Source of the DNA: Ruficoccus amylovorans
GTDB lineage: Bacteria; Verrucomicrobiota; Verrucomicrobiia; Opitutales; Cerasicoccaceae
Direction: 5' to 3'
Assembly (NCBI RefSeq): GCF_014230085.1
Contig: NZ_JACHVB010000058.1
Coordinates: forward strand, 1-64,000
Length of the DNA: 64,000 bases
Below, piece by piece: positions 16,041-24,629 of the stretch. The translations under genes and the position numbers were made by a program. The first letter of the stretch is position 1; each line of letters opens with the position of its first letter. The notes beneath the pieces were generated by a model. The model saw only the letters and a program-made list of their open reading frames with translations, was not told where the DNA came from and did not search any database.

Positions 16041-16895
16041 CTACTCGGGCAGATCCGGAACGGTGAACCGAAGGCGGTAGGCGCGGGGACTGAACCCGCT
16101 CTGCTTCTTGAAGGCATGGTAGAACCGGCTCAGGGACTGAAAGCCGCAGGCAAAGGCCACGTCGATCACAGGCAGGTCGCTCAACAGCAGTAGCCGGCGG
16201 GCTTCGGCCACTCGCTGGTGTTGCAGGAAGGTTCCCAGCGTCATGCCCCAGCGTTTGCGGAACAGCCGCATCGCGTACTCCGGATTGAGGTTCGCGCTGC
16301 GGGCGATTTGCTCCACCGAAAGCGGCTCGCGGAAACGCGCGGTGATCGTCGCGATCATCCGCTCCACATGGTGGCTTTGCAACTCTTCCGCGGGCGGCCC
16401 CTGGCGAATCGCACCGTGGTCCTGATCCCTGGCCGCCAAGCGGCGGAAAAACGACTCGACCTCCAGGCGAACCGCCAGATTAAGTTCACTTGAGGCGGAA
16501 AAGTCCTCTGCCCAATCCCGAAAAGACGGGATCCGTATGCGCGAACTGGCCCCATCCAGCCGCAGAATATCCCCCCCGATAATCCGCTTGTTGAAAGCAG
16601 GGGACAACCGCCAGCCGAGGAACCAGGCCAGCGGTATAACAGCCCAGGAGATTTCCGTGCCGGGAGCGACGGAGACGACCTGGTGCGGCACCGCCGCCCA
16701 GTAAACCGTCGTCGCTCCCTGCGGCAGCCTGACCGTCTCCACGCCCCGGCGAAACAACATCTCTCCGCATTCCACATGGTTCAGCTCGATCTCGTTGTGC
16801 TGGTCGGCCGTCCGCATCGGATATTGCCTCCCCCTGCCGATGCGAAAGCCGAAGGAAACAGTATTGACCGCAGGATAGGATAATGGCTTTCGCAT
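16041..16895 (-). CDS. AraC-family transcriptional regulator
   Basis: 284 residues from ATG 16895; a longer frame reaching 17015 would add a poorly conserved leader running into the decayed gene upstream. The N-terminal cupin-like sensor (about 1-150) is followed by the double helix-turn-helix: VEQIARSANLNPEYAMRLFR and PVIDVAFACGFQSLSRFYHA, ending FKKQSGFSPRAYR. It is convergent with the symporter (24 bp between stops) and downstream on the same strand of the sugar operon at 17329-21798. Probably an activator of locus 1 and/or the sugar operon. Confidence 0.9.
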   Translation of the reverse strand: MRKPLSYPAVNTVSFGFRIGRGRQYPMRTADQHNEIELNHVECGEMLFRRGVETVRLPQGATTVYWAAVPHQVVSVAPGTEISWAVIPLAWFLGWRLSPAFNKRIIGGDILRLDGASSRIRIPSFRDWAEDFSASSELNLAVRLEVESFFRRLAARDQDHGAIRQGPPAEELQSHHVERMIATITARFREPLSVEQIARSANLNPEYAMRLFRKRWGMTLGTFLQHQRVAEARRLLLLSDLPVIDVAFACGFQSLSRFYHAFKKQSGFSPRAYRLRFTVPDLPE

Positions 16896-16950
16896 GGAGG
16901 CAGAGATCAGAATCCGACAAAAAACAGGCTGAATACAGCCATTATCCCAT

Positions 16951-17327
16951 CTAGCGGACACCATCCCCGCCGTCAATGATCGAAACCCCGCCGCGGCGAG
17001 CATGGCAAGTGCCAACGCCAGTCCCGGGATGTTTCGGCTTCAAGCGAGCTAAAGAGGACATTTCGGCCCGGATAACGGCCTGGGCCCACAAACGGGCCAT
17101 GTAATCGACCCCTTCCACGTTCGGATGGACGGGATCAACGCCGCACCACCTGGGCTTGCCACTGGCGAACACCTGAAAGAAGTCCGGACATCCTCGATTC
17201 TCAGTTCGACGGCCCCTCTCGCACCGTTGAGGCGGATCACGCCCGGATGGGTACATGGACTCATGGCAAAGGACGTTACGAATCGCCCGGTCAGCGCAGG
17301 TCTCGAGTTGGTCACCGGCCCGGCCGC
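16951..17327 (-). pseudogene. Remnant of an SGNH/GDSL hydrolase C-terminus
   Basis: The minus frame open over this stretch contains DFFQVFASGKPRWCGVDPVHPN followed by EGVDYMARLWAQAV. The Asp-x2-His dyad (DPVHP) with the downstream EG...MARLWAQ helix is the usual end of SGNH esterases. No start codon or N-terminal GDS block is found, and related sequence (VIRLNGARGAVELRIEDV) continues in another frame, so the gene is broken. It follows the toroid glycosidase gene directly. An esterase would fit deacetylation of a glycan. Confidence 0.5.
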
Positions 17328-17328
17328 A

Positions 17329-18627
17329 TCAGCTACCGTGCGCCCGGGCCAGCGGTGCCAACACCCCGTAGGGAATCGCCACCGAGCCGATGAATAAGGG
17401 GGCCTTCCGGAACATGCCGTCTTTGCCGAAGCATTCCCACGGGGCATTGAAATCCTCCCCCTTGCGAAAATCCTCCCGCTGGAAGTGCGTGATCATCTCG
17501 CGGAAGATACGCCGTGCCCATGCCGGCTCGCTCTCCATCAGCACGGCTATCAGCCAGCCGCTGGGCGAATGCCAGTAGGCACCGTTCTGGTACTGATTGT
17601 GGGGGGTATGCGTGCGTTCCCAGGCGGAGTTGGCGGAGGCATCCCGGTCGCTGGGCACATGCCGGACCCCACCCTCGTGGCAGATCGTCCCCCGCTCCAG
17701 TGCCTGCAGTATCGCGGCATGGGCGGCCGCCGCCCGCTTGCCATCCAGCACGCCCAGATAAAGCGCGTAAATCGTCCCCCACACATCCGCCTGTCGTCCA
17801 ACCTCCGTTGCCGCCAGCAACCACCCGTCCGCGTCACCCTCGAAATGCGAGGCGATGGCGGCAGGGACTCCAGCCACGCTGTCGCGCCAGCGCCGGGCCT
17901 CGTCCTCATTGCCCAGGGCGGACTCCAGTTCGGCCAGTTGATGGGCCGACCGCCAGCGCAACAGCGAAGCGAAAAGCAGGTGCCCGGTCATGTAAATGGA
18001 GTCGCAGAAAATAAAGCCGACCGCTCGACTGGACGCCTCCGTATAAACCAGGCCCGAATCCGGGTCGATCCTGGGTACGCCGAAAGCCAGTCGCAGGCGA
18101 TCGATGACAGAAACACCGCCGACTTCCTCTCCCAGAAAGGCCGTGTCGCCCGTGGCCCGCCACAGGTGCCAGGCGATAAGGATGAAGTCGTAGTGGTTAT
18201 TAGCCGGAGGCAGGAGGCCCCAGGGCTCACCGCCCTGGTCCTCTCCGCTGGAGTAAGTGCCTGGGAAGTAAACGGGTTTGCCGTCAAAAAGCACGTGGTC
18301 GGGGATGGCATAGGGAGGAATGACTGCCCCGCTGGCCAGCCGCCGCTCGAAGCCCCCGTTCTGTCCCAGGGCGATGAGATGCAGGTGGTTTTTCATCTCC
18401 TGCGCGGTGACAAAGCCGGTCGCCAGCGTGACCGCGAAGTCCTGGGTCCAGACGGCCGGATAGCAGTCCCGCCCACCCGGGCGGATCAGCGGGAACCCGA
18501 CTGTGTTCGCGGGCGCCTCAGGCCGCCCCAGCTCGCCCGGACGCACCCGGGCGGCTTCAAGGCTCGCCTCGGTGAAATCCGCGAAAAAGCGCATGGAAAC
18601 GGGGTCAAGTATATCGTTGGCTGTCAT
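17329..18627 (-). CDS. Six-hairpin (alpha/alpha-toroid) glycosidase-like protein
   Basis: 432 residues from ATG 18627, 7 bp after the kinase stop. No signal peptide, so cytoplasmic. It has the helical, Trp-rich character of six-hairpin glycosidases and debranching-type enzymes: RDCYPAVWTQDFAVTLATG, QGGEPWGLLPPANNHYDFILIAWHLW, RQADVWGTIYALYLGVLDG and NQYQNGAYWHSPSGWLIAVL. WTQDF and the NGAYW motif probably line the active site. The substrate is unknown. Its place after isomerase, aldolase and kinase suggests it releases the sugar that feeds them. Confidence 0.65.
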   Translation of the reverse strand: MTANDILDPVSMRFFADFTEASLEAARVRPGELGRPEAPANTVGFPLIRPGGRDCYPAVWTQDFAVTLATGFVTAQEMKNHLHLIALGQNGGFERRLASGAVIPPYAIPDHVLFDGKPVYFPGTYSSGEDQGGEPWGLLPPANNHYDFILIAWHLWRATGDTAFLGEEVGGVSVIDRLRLAFGVPRIDPDSGLVYTEASSRAVGFIFCDSIYMTGHLLFASLLRWRSAHQLAELESALGNEDEARRWRDSVAGVPAAIASHFEGDADGWLLAATEVGRQADVWGTIYALYLGVLDGKRAAAAHAAILQALERGTICHEGGVRHVPSDRDASANSAWERTHTPHNQYQNGAYWHSPSGWLIAVLMESEPAWARRIFREMITHFQREDFRKGEDFNAPWECFGKDGMFRKAPLFIGSVAIPYGVLAPLARAHGS

Positions 18628-18634
18628 TTTCAAT

Positions 18635-20110
18635 TCAGAATAGTTTTTTCGATAATTCGCACAGGGACGCATAGGCCTCCCCGTAAAGGGTAGCCCGTTC
18701 CCGGTAAAAGCTCACGCGCTCGGGACACGGCAGCAGGGTTTCGCCCGGCCGGATCCACTCGGCAGCCAGTGCCTCAAGCGGCTCATGATACCGCGCCGCC
18801 CGCGCCAGCAGGGCAACGCCCAGGCACCCGGCCTGCGTCACCTGCGGAACCGATACGGGCAGGTTGAAGACATCGGCCTTGATCTGCAACCAGCGGCGGT
18901 TTTTCGCGCCTCCGCCCACCACGCGCAGCTCATCGACGGACAGCCCCGCGCCGTCCAGGATACGCAGGTTGCTTTCCAGCTCAAAGCACAGCCCCTCCAG
19001 CAAGGCCTTTAAAATCTCACCCCGATGCGTTCCCAGGCGAAGGCCGAGAATCGCCGCCGGCGTCTGCCCGTCAAAGCGCGGCGTCCCCGAGCCCGTGAAG
19101 TAAGGCAACACCATCAGGCCCGTCGGGGCCGCCGGCATCTCGGCCAGCATCCGCTCATAGGCAGGTTCACTCGGCGTTTCATTGAGCCACTGCCGGCAGT
19201 ACCACTGAAGGACGTTGCCGCCGCTGAGGTTGTAGGCCAGCGTCGCGTACAGGCCCGGCATGGCGTGCGCGTAGGTGCATAGATTGTTGTCCCGCAGGGC
19301 GGGCTTCATGACGGGGTGGGAAAAGGACGCAATGATGCACTCGACCGTCCCGCTGCCAAGGGCCGCGATCCCCGATCGGACGGCCCCGCAGCCGAGCGCA
19401 GCGCACACCTGGTCGTGTCCGCCGGTGACGACGACGGCCCCGGAGGCCAGGTGCAGTTCCCGGCACAGTGCCTTGGGGATCACACCGACCACCTCCCCCG
19501 AAGACAGCGGACGGCTCAACTGCGCTTCGTGGATGCCGCAAGCCTCCAGCAACCCGGCATCCCAGCACGCCTGCCGGACATTGAACAGCATCGTGCGCGT
19601 CGCCAGAGAATAGCTGATGGCAGGCTCCACGCCGAGGCAATAGTGCACGTAGTCCTCGAAGCATAGGAAACGGGCCACTTGGCGCCAGACATCCGGACGT
19701 TCCCGCCGCAGCCAGAGCAGTTTGAAGAGGCTGAAAATGGGATAAGGGGTGTGCCCGGTCGTTTCATACAGCCCGTCGATCTCGCAGGCGTTCACTTGCT
19801 CCAGCGCCCGGCTGTCCGAAGACACCATTGCGTTGAAAAGCGGCCGCCCCTTCGCATCCACTCCCGTAAACGCTTCCCCCTGACTGCTGACCGCCAGCGC
19901 ATCCACCGGATCATCCGTACACCGGGAGGCGACCTCCCGGATCACTTCCAGACAGCGCGCCCCCACCAACTGCGGGTCCAGCTCCGCCCAGCCCGGACGG
20001 GGTGACTCGACCGCGTACGCGCGGGCGGCCTCGGCCAACGGCTCTCCACGCGCACTGAAGACAACCGCCTTACAGCCGCTAGTGCCGACATCCAGGCCCA
20101 GGGTGCTCAT
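18635..20110 (-). CDS. FGGY-family carbohydrate kinase (xylulokinase/fuculokinase type)
   Basis: 491 residues, usual FGGY length. N-terminal ribonuclease-H-fold phosphate loop GLDVGTSGCKAVVFS. Catalytic base Asp233 in TGGHDQVCAALGCG. C-terminal ATP site VVGGGAKNRRWLQIKADVF and AGCLGVALLA. It overlaps the aldolase stop by 4 bp. The most likely substrate is a ketose produced by the upstream lyxose-isomerase-like enzyme, giving a sugar phosphate for the aldolase. Whether it phosphorylates O-1 or O-5 cannot be read from sequence. Confidence 0.88.
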   Translation of the reverse strand: MSTLGLDVGTSGCKAVVFSARGEPLAEAARAYAVESPRPGWAELDPQLVGARCLEVIREVASRCTDDPVDALAVSSQGEAFTGVDAKGRPLFNAMVSSDSRALEQVNACEIDGLYETTGHTPYPIFSLFKLLWLRRERPDVWRQVARFLCFEDYVHYCLGVEPAISYSLATRTMLFNVRQACWDAGLLEACGIHEAQLSRPLSSGEVVGVIPKALCRELHLASGAVVVTGGHDQVCAALGCGAVRSGIAALGSGTVECIIASFSHPVMKPALRDNNLCTYAHAMPGLYATLAYNLSGGNVLQWYCRQWLNETPSEPAYERMLAEMPAAPTGLMVLPYFTGSGTPRFDGQTPAAILGLRLGTHRGEILKALLEGLCFELESNLRILDGAGLSVDELRVVGGGAKNRRWLQIKADVFNLPVSVPQVTQAGCLGVALLARAARYHEPLEALAAEWIRPGETLLPCPERVSFYRERATLYGEAYASLCELSKKLF

Positions 20111-21099
20111 GCCGGGAACCAGGCCTCCAGGTAGCCTTTGACGATACGCTTCATCCGCTCGAAAACCAGTTGCTGACGCCAGGCCGTGGTGAAGTAGCTG
20201 AGCGCGGCGGGCGAAGCCGTGTCCGCCTCCGGTCCCAGCAGCCCTACTTCGAGCATTTCCTCAGCAGCGGCGCTGCCCGCCACTTTTCCGGCCCGCCGCG
20301 CCATCTCGCGCAACAGGTGGCCGGAGGTGTCGCGCTCGAGCGCTGTCCACAGGTTGACCTTAGCGATACCGTCGGCCGCAAGCCCGGGCAACTGCTCCGG
20401 CGACACGGAAGAGGTGCCGTGCAGAACCAGACGCCGCCCCACACTTTGGCTGATTTCCCGGGCACGCTCGCGGGCGTATCTCAGGGCCGAAACGCCGGCC
20501 CGGTGTTCTGTCCCCAGATTGGGAACCACCCAGTCCACCCCGGTTTCCAAGCAGAAGCGTTCCGCCTCTTCCTGTGTGGTCAGATGGCTGTCTCCGCCGA
20601 TGTGGTCGCAGGCCCCTTCGATCACAATCTCGTGCCCGCGTTCCCGTACAAAGCGCCGCGTCGCCGCGATATTCTCCTCGAAGGGCAGACCCGAGGCATC
20701 GAACATGAGGGAGGAAAAACGGCTGAGATCGCCTCGCCACAACTCCTCGTCCAAGTCGTGCTGGATATGGTCGAGGTGCAGGAGCACACGCAAGCCACCG
20801 AACGGAGAACCCGCCCCGGTCAGCACCCCGATATCGGCCAGAAAAAGTTCTAGCCCGAGGCGCCACTGGCGCGTGTGCGTATAGTAGGCGCTTTGCGTGC
20901 GCTCGGGGTAACGATTGGTCATAGCCAGCATAACCGGAAGGTCCGGACGCCCGAGAGCTTCGCCCTGTTGCCGGGCCGCGCTCAGAACGGCCTCCACCGT
21001 GGTCAGGTTTTCCACCCCGAAGGCCGGAATGACCCAGGCGTTCCGCCCGGCCTCTGCAAAAACCTCCAGCACCTCGTCACGTTGAGTAATTAGCGGCAT
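20107..21099 (-). CDS. Class II (zinc) fructose/tagatose-bisphosphate-type aldolase
   Basis: 330 residues. Class II motifs are VIPAFGVENLTT at the start, LLHLDHIQHD with His108-Leu-Asp110-His111 (catalytic Asp and zinc His), IEGACDHIGG, NLGTEHRAG (His199) and LVLHGTSSVS (His227), followed by the phosphate site IAKVNLWT. The family cleaves ketose phosphates into dihydroxyacetone phosphate and an aldehyde. Between isomerase and kinase genes with overlaps or 6-bp gaps, it completes an isomerase-kinase-aldolase route. The substrate could be a ketose-1-phosphate or a bisphosphate. Confidence 0.88.
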   Translation of the reverse strand: MPLITQRDEVLEVFAEAGRNAWVIPAFGVENLTTVEAVLSAARQQGEALGRPDLPVMLAMTNRYPERTQSAYYTHTRQWRLGLELFLADIGVLTGAGSPFGGLRVLLHLDHIQHDLDEELWRGDLSRFSSLMFDASGLPFEENIAATRRFVRERGHEIVIEGACDHIGGDSHLTTQEEAERFCLETGVDWVVPNLGTEHRAGVSALRYARERAREISQSVGRRLVLHGTSSVSPEQLPGLAADGIAKVNLWTALERDTSGHLLREMARRAGKVAGSAAAEEMLEVGLLGPEADTASPAALSYFTTAWRQQLVFERMKRIVKGYLEAWFPA

Positions 21100-21105
21100 G
21101 GCCGT

Positions 21106-21798
21106 TCAAGCGTTGAAGTACTTCGGATAATCCTGCGTGAGCAGATAAAGTGGCGTTTCGTCTTCCTTGATCTCGGGGAAGCGCCCGACCTTTTCGTAAA
21201 AGTGGTTGTCAATCCGGTCGTCGTTGACGCGGTTGACTTCACCCACAAGCACTGTCCCCGCCTCTGGATCTCCCCAGAACTTGTGATAGAGTTTCTGCGT
21301 CAGGCAGACTGATTCGCCCGGATGCAGGATCAGCGTACCGCCCGCCGGCAAGGTGCGCCGCACCCCATCACAACTCACGGTGACGGGCGAGTCGTCCAGC
21401 CCTGCGTCCGGGGTCGAATTCCACAGCTGGATAATCAGGTTCCCGCCGCCACGGTTGATGATATCCTCCATTTTCTGGGTGTGGAAATGCGTCGGCGTGA
21501 TTTGCCCCGGCTCCACGATCAAGAGCTTCTCGCCATAAATTTTCCCCAGGGGCTTCTTCAACTCGTCGAAGGTTCCGTTGCGCAAAGTGAAGAGCAAAAG
21601 TCCGACTTCGGCGAAATCACCGGAACCAAAGTCTGTAATGTCCCAGCCCAACTGCTGCTCCACAATGTCGGAGCATGCTTCGCCGCATGAGCGCCAATGC
21701 TCCGGAGTCCAGAATGCGAAAGGAGGCAGGTGAAACTGATGCTCACGCAGGAAAATCGTCGCCTTGCGCATTAACGCGTTAATCTCTGAACGTTTCAT
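21106..21798 (-). CDS. D-lyxose isomerase-like cupin sugar isomerase
   Basis: 230 residues from ATG 21798, which fits the usual length of about 227; an in-frame ATG at 21834 is possible. The cupin metal site is visible: PTHFHTQKMEDI gives His104, His106 and Glu111, and KLYHKFWGDP gives His172. TGA-free, complete, no signal peptide. The family interconverts D-lyxose and D-xylulose and often also D-mannose and D-fructose. It is the first gene of the sugar operon; a TATAAT-like hexamer lies on the minus strand at 21838-21833. Confidence 0.85.
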   Translation of the reverse strand: MKRSEINALMRKATIFLREHQFHLPPFAFWTPEHWRSCGEACSDIVEQQLGWDITDFGSGDFAEVGLLLFTLRNGTFDELKKPLGKIYGEKLLIVEPGQITPTHFHTQKMEDIINRGGGNLIIQLWNSTPDAGLDDSPVTVSCDGVRRTLPAGGTLILHPGESVCLTQKLYHKFWGDPEAGTVLVGEVNRVNDDRIDNHFYEKVGRFPEIKEDETPLYLLTQDYPKYFNA

Positions 21799-22012
21799 GG
21801 GGTGAATGGGACTTGAGGTTAATGATGACTGCATTATAGCATCAAAATAAGGAAAATCTTCCCGCTCAGAGTCTATTTATTCCTGAATAATGACATCAAA
21901 TGGGGCATCGGCTTTTTTCTGCTCTCTGGATGTGGCGGGACGCGGACCAAAATCCATAAGTCACTGACTACCAGTATTCAGCGATTTATTGCATTTCTCA
22001 GTTAAGGCTCAA

Positions 22013-22044
22013 TTAAGGTCATTGAGTCGTACGCAGTTGCATTG
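22013..22044 (+). repeat. Direct repeat, left copy
   Basis: TTAAGGTCATTGAGTCGTAC followed by GCAGTTGCATTG. It matches 27 of 32 positions with 59649-59680 in the same orientation. It lies about 60 bp left of the decayed IS copy. Could be a mobile-element boundary or a dispersed intergenic repeat. Confidence 0.6.
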
Positions 22045-22102
22045 ACGCGCATCGCTCAGTCACTTGCGCGTGCCAGAAGTCCTTTCATTAGAGGGTTGGA
22101 GA

Positions 22103-22795
22103 GGCACCATGAAGAAGTCTATGGCTGCAAGTTGATCGGCGTGAACATGGATAAACGTCTTCCAATCCAAGCGACTGCTGCGCTCCGGCGAAGGCCGGAT
22201 ACCCGCCTCGCGCAGCACCTACCCGATAATCGAGGTACTCAGTTTGGGATAACTGAGATTCTGCGTCACCCCTTGGATACGTGTGTGTATCCCCAGCCTG
22301 AATTCTCAACTGCCAGCTTGATGGTGAGCGCATTGCGCTCGGCCCGCCGAGCATGGACAACAGAATGACCGTGGCCCTTCGGGGCATACGCAATCGCAAC
22401 GAATTGACGATGCTAGCGATAGATCGTCTCTGGTGTCACGAGCGCTGCAATTTTCATCAACATCTTGCGCCCCAGACAACGGCCCTTTCTCTGCAAGCGC
22501 CTACGCTAGTTCACATTAAAACCGACACGCTCGCCCTTAGCGTTAATGTTCAGTTGCTCACGAAGGATGCGGTTTGAACGCTTCGCTTTGTCACCGAGGC
22601 TGCGCCTCAGTTCGGTACCTCGACCAAATACTCAATGACTTGCTGCTGCTGACGGTTCATAGGTCAGCGCTTAGCAGCTTCCCCCAGCCCGCCAACATGC
22701 TCAACAAAAGTAATGCTTGCGGTTTCAAGCTAACTTTGAAAAAAGCCATAAGTTACTGTCAAGGAACAAGAAACCATAAAATCGCATACTCCTCA
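22103..22795 (-). mobile_element. Decayed integrase-type IS, copy 1
   Basis: Aligns by eye over nearly its whole length with the minus-strand element at 36880-37703, from GGCACCATGAAGAAGTC to the CAAGAAACCATrAAATCG end. It has many substitutions, an extra segment of about 40 bp near 22577-22620 and no open transposase frame longer than about 100 codons. It lacks the catalytic-domain portion that copy 2 retains at 36880-37090. It separates the sugar operon from locus 2. Confidence 0.8.
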
Positions 22796-23011
22796 CCACA
22801 CAATCTCCCTAAGCCATGGACAAATGCTCCTTTGCGGCAAGATCCTGTTGGCTCAAATAGAGTGATGGCCGTATTTTGAGTGTCGCGTATGCGCCTTGAT
22901 GATGCCTGCCGGAGCATGACAACCGCGCATCGCGCTTACCATCGCAGGAAAAAACATCGCAGCGGGCCGGAGGCTGAGGTCCTCTTCTCTGCCCTTATTG
23001 GTTAATCGGGT

Positions 23012-24526
23012 TCAGGCCGGAACAGGCTGGGGCGAACGGAGCCCAAGGCGTTGAAACTGTTCGTCAGGAGCATCGCAGAGGATGAGCTCTTGGGCCAGAG
23101 CCGCGCAGAACCGGGATTCGATTTCAGGGGCTGCCATTGGATGGAGTTGGTGTGGGTCTCTCCCAAGAGCAAAGAGCTGGGTCGGCAGCCGTTGGCGCGC
23201 ATCGGTGTTGTTTCCCGAAAAACAGCGCGTGGGGATTTTCAGATTCGGGCAATTTTTATCGAAGTCAAAGCGCGGGGCCAAGGATTCCGTTTGGCTGAGC
23301 TGCTCGACCGGATAGCGACTACGCATCCGCGCCGGGGTGCACGTATACTCATAGAGGGGTTGGTTATCGACGGAGGTGGGGCCGCGCATGTAGACATAGT
23401 CGCCGTCGGTGATGTTTACGTGGCCGCCAAATATACCGAAAATGGCGTGCTCGCGTACGGGTGTATCATCGCAAATGCAGGCGGAGAGATCCTGCCCCGT
23501 CATGGCCGCAGTGGGGGTACTCCCAAAGTAGTTCAGGAGCGTGACCGGGATATCGATGGCCGGTTGGATGAGTGCCTGCCGGCGCTCTCCGGCGTACTCG
23601 GGGTGCCGGGGGGACCAGATAAAAAACGGGGTGCGCGCGATCTCGTTGTAAAAGGGCATCCAGCACTTGGCCCAGCAGTCGTGCTCGCCCAGGAGAAAGC
23701 CATGGTCTGTGCAAACGATGAGCATGGTGTCCTCCCACAGATTGTATTGGTCGAAGGCATCCAGGACACGGCCCAGTTGCTGGTCACACCCGTTGACGAG
23801 GGCGGCGTATTCGTAGCGGAGGTGCTCGACCGAGGCAACGGGCTCGCGAACTTCGCGATACTCGGGCCATTCAAAAGGCTGTCCCGTATAGCTGTCGAAG
23901 TGGGCGCGGTAGGGCTCCCGGAACTCGTCCAGCGAGAAGAATGGCTCATGCGGGTCGAAGGACTCGATCTGAAGCATCCAGTTGTCGGTGGCGTGGTTGC
24001 GCTTCAGGAATTCAAGTCCCTTGTCAAAGGTGACATTCATCGGGTACTGTTTCGCGTCCGAGGTGTAGTTGCGATTCAGGACATCCTGAAGAGCCATGCG
24101 GTCAGTGCGCCTGCCTTCGCGCTGTGGCTCAGGCGGGAGACTGACCTGCGCGTACCAGGGGTCGCCCTCCTGGCCGCGTATCAGGTCGAAGGTTGTGTAG
24201 CGGGGATGATAGTTCGCGCCGCCGTCCTCCCAGTAGTGCTGATGGTCAGTGGCCAGGTGCGTGTGTATGCCACGCTCACGCAGTATTTCGGGCATGGAGT
24301 CGTCGTAGGGCTCCAGCGGACCCCATCCGCGATGGAGGAAATTGGGACGACCCGTGTGCAGATCCCGACGCGCGGGCATGCAGGGCATCGAACAGATGTA
24401 GCTGTTGTCAAATGTCAGGCTGCGAGCCGCCAGGCGTTTAAAGTTCGGTGTGCGTGCCCAAGTGCAGCCGTAGGGTTCCAGCATGTGCCGGTTGAGGCTG
24501 TCGTACATGACGATGACTGCTTTCAT
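23012..24526 (-). CDS. Type I sulfatase
   Basis: 504 residues, no signal peptide. Start MKAVIVMYDSLNRHMLEPYGC with the metal-binding Asp9. Formylglycine site Cys49-Met-Pro51-Ala-Arg53 (SMPCMPARRDLHTG). VCTDHGFLLGEHDCWAK gives the second metal site with the GEH typical of choline/heparan-type sulfatases. ALIQPAIDIPVTLL and QLFALGRDPHQLHP close the domain. It is the last gene of the leftward run of locus 2, 103 bp after the HEAT-tailed sulfatase. The set presumably desulfates the glycan attacked by the heparinase-like lyase. Confidence 0.92.
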   Translation of the reverse strand: MKAVIVMYDSLNRHMLEPYGCTWARTPNFKRLAARSLTFDNSYICSMPCMPARRDLHTGRPNFLHRGWGPLEPYDDSMPEILRERGIHTHLATDHQHYWEDGGANYHPRYTTFDLIRGQEGDPWYAQVSLPPEPQREGRRTDRMALQDVLNRNYTSDAKQYPMNVTFDKGLEFLKRNHATDNWMLQIESFDPHEPFFSLDEFREPYRAHFDSYTGQPFEWPEYREVREPVASVEHLRYEYAALVNGCDQQLGRVLDAFDQYNLWEDTMLIVCTDHGFLLGEHDCWAKCWMPFYNEIARTPFFIWSPRHPEYAGERRQALIQPAIDIPVTLLNYFGSTPTAAMTGQDLSACICDDTPVREHAIFGIFGGHVNITDGDYVYMRGPTSVDNQPLYEYTCTPARMRSRYPVEQLSQTESLAPRFDFDKNCPNLKIPTRCFSGNNTDARQRLPTQLFALGRDPHQLHPMAAPEIESRFCAALAQELILCDAPDEQFQRLGLRSPQPVPA

Positions 24527-24629
24527 TGTTTCAAAAAGATGATGTATTGATTTTTAAATACATTTACAGGGGGCCGACTGTGTCCAATCACATCAGAGAC
24601 AGGAAGGCGGGCTCATCCTGAGCGTCCGG

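Noticed and set aside
17485-18693. 402-codon plus-strand frame opposite the toroid glycosidase
   Set aside because: It is the antisense of a clear gene with conserved motifs; long antisense frames are common at this GC content.
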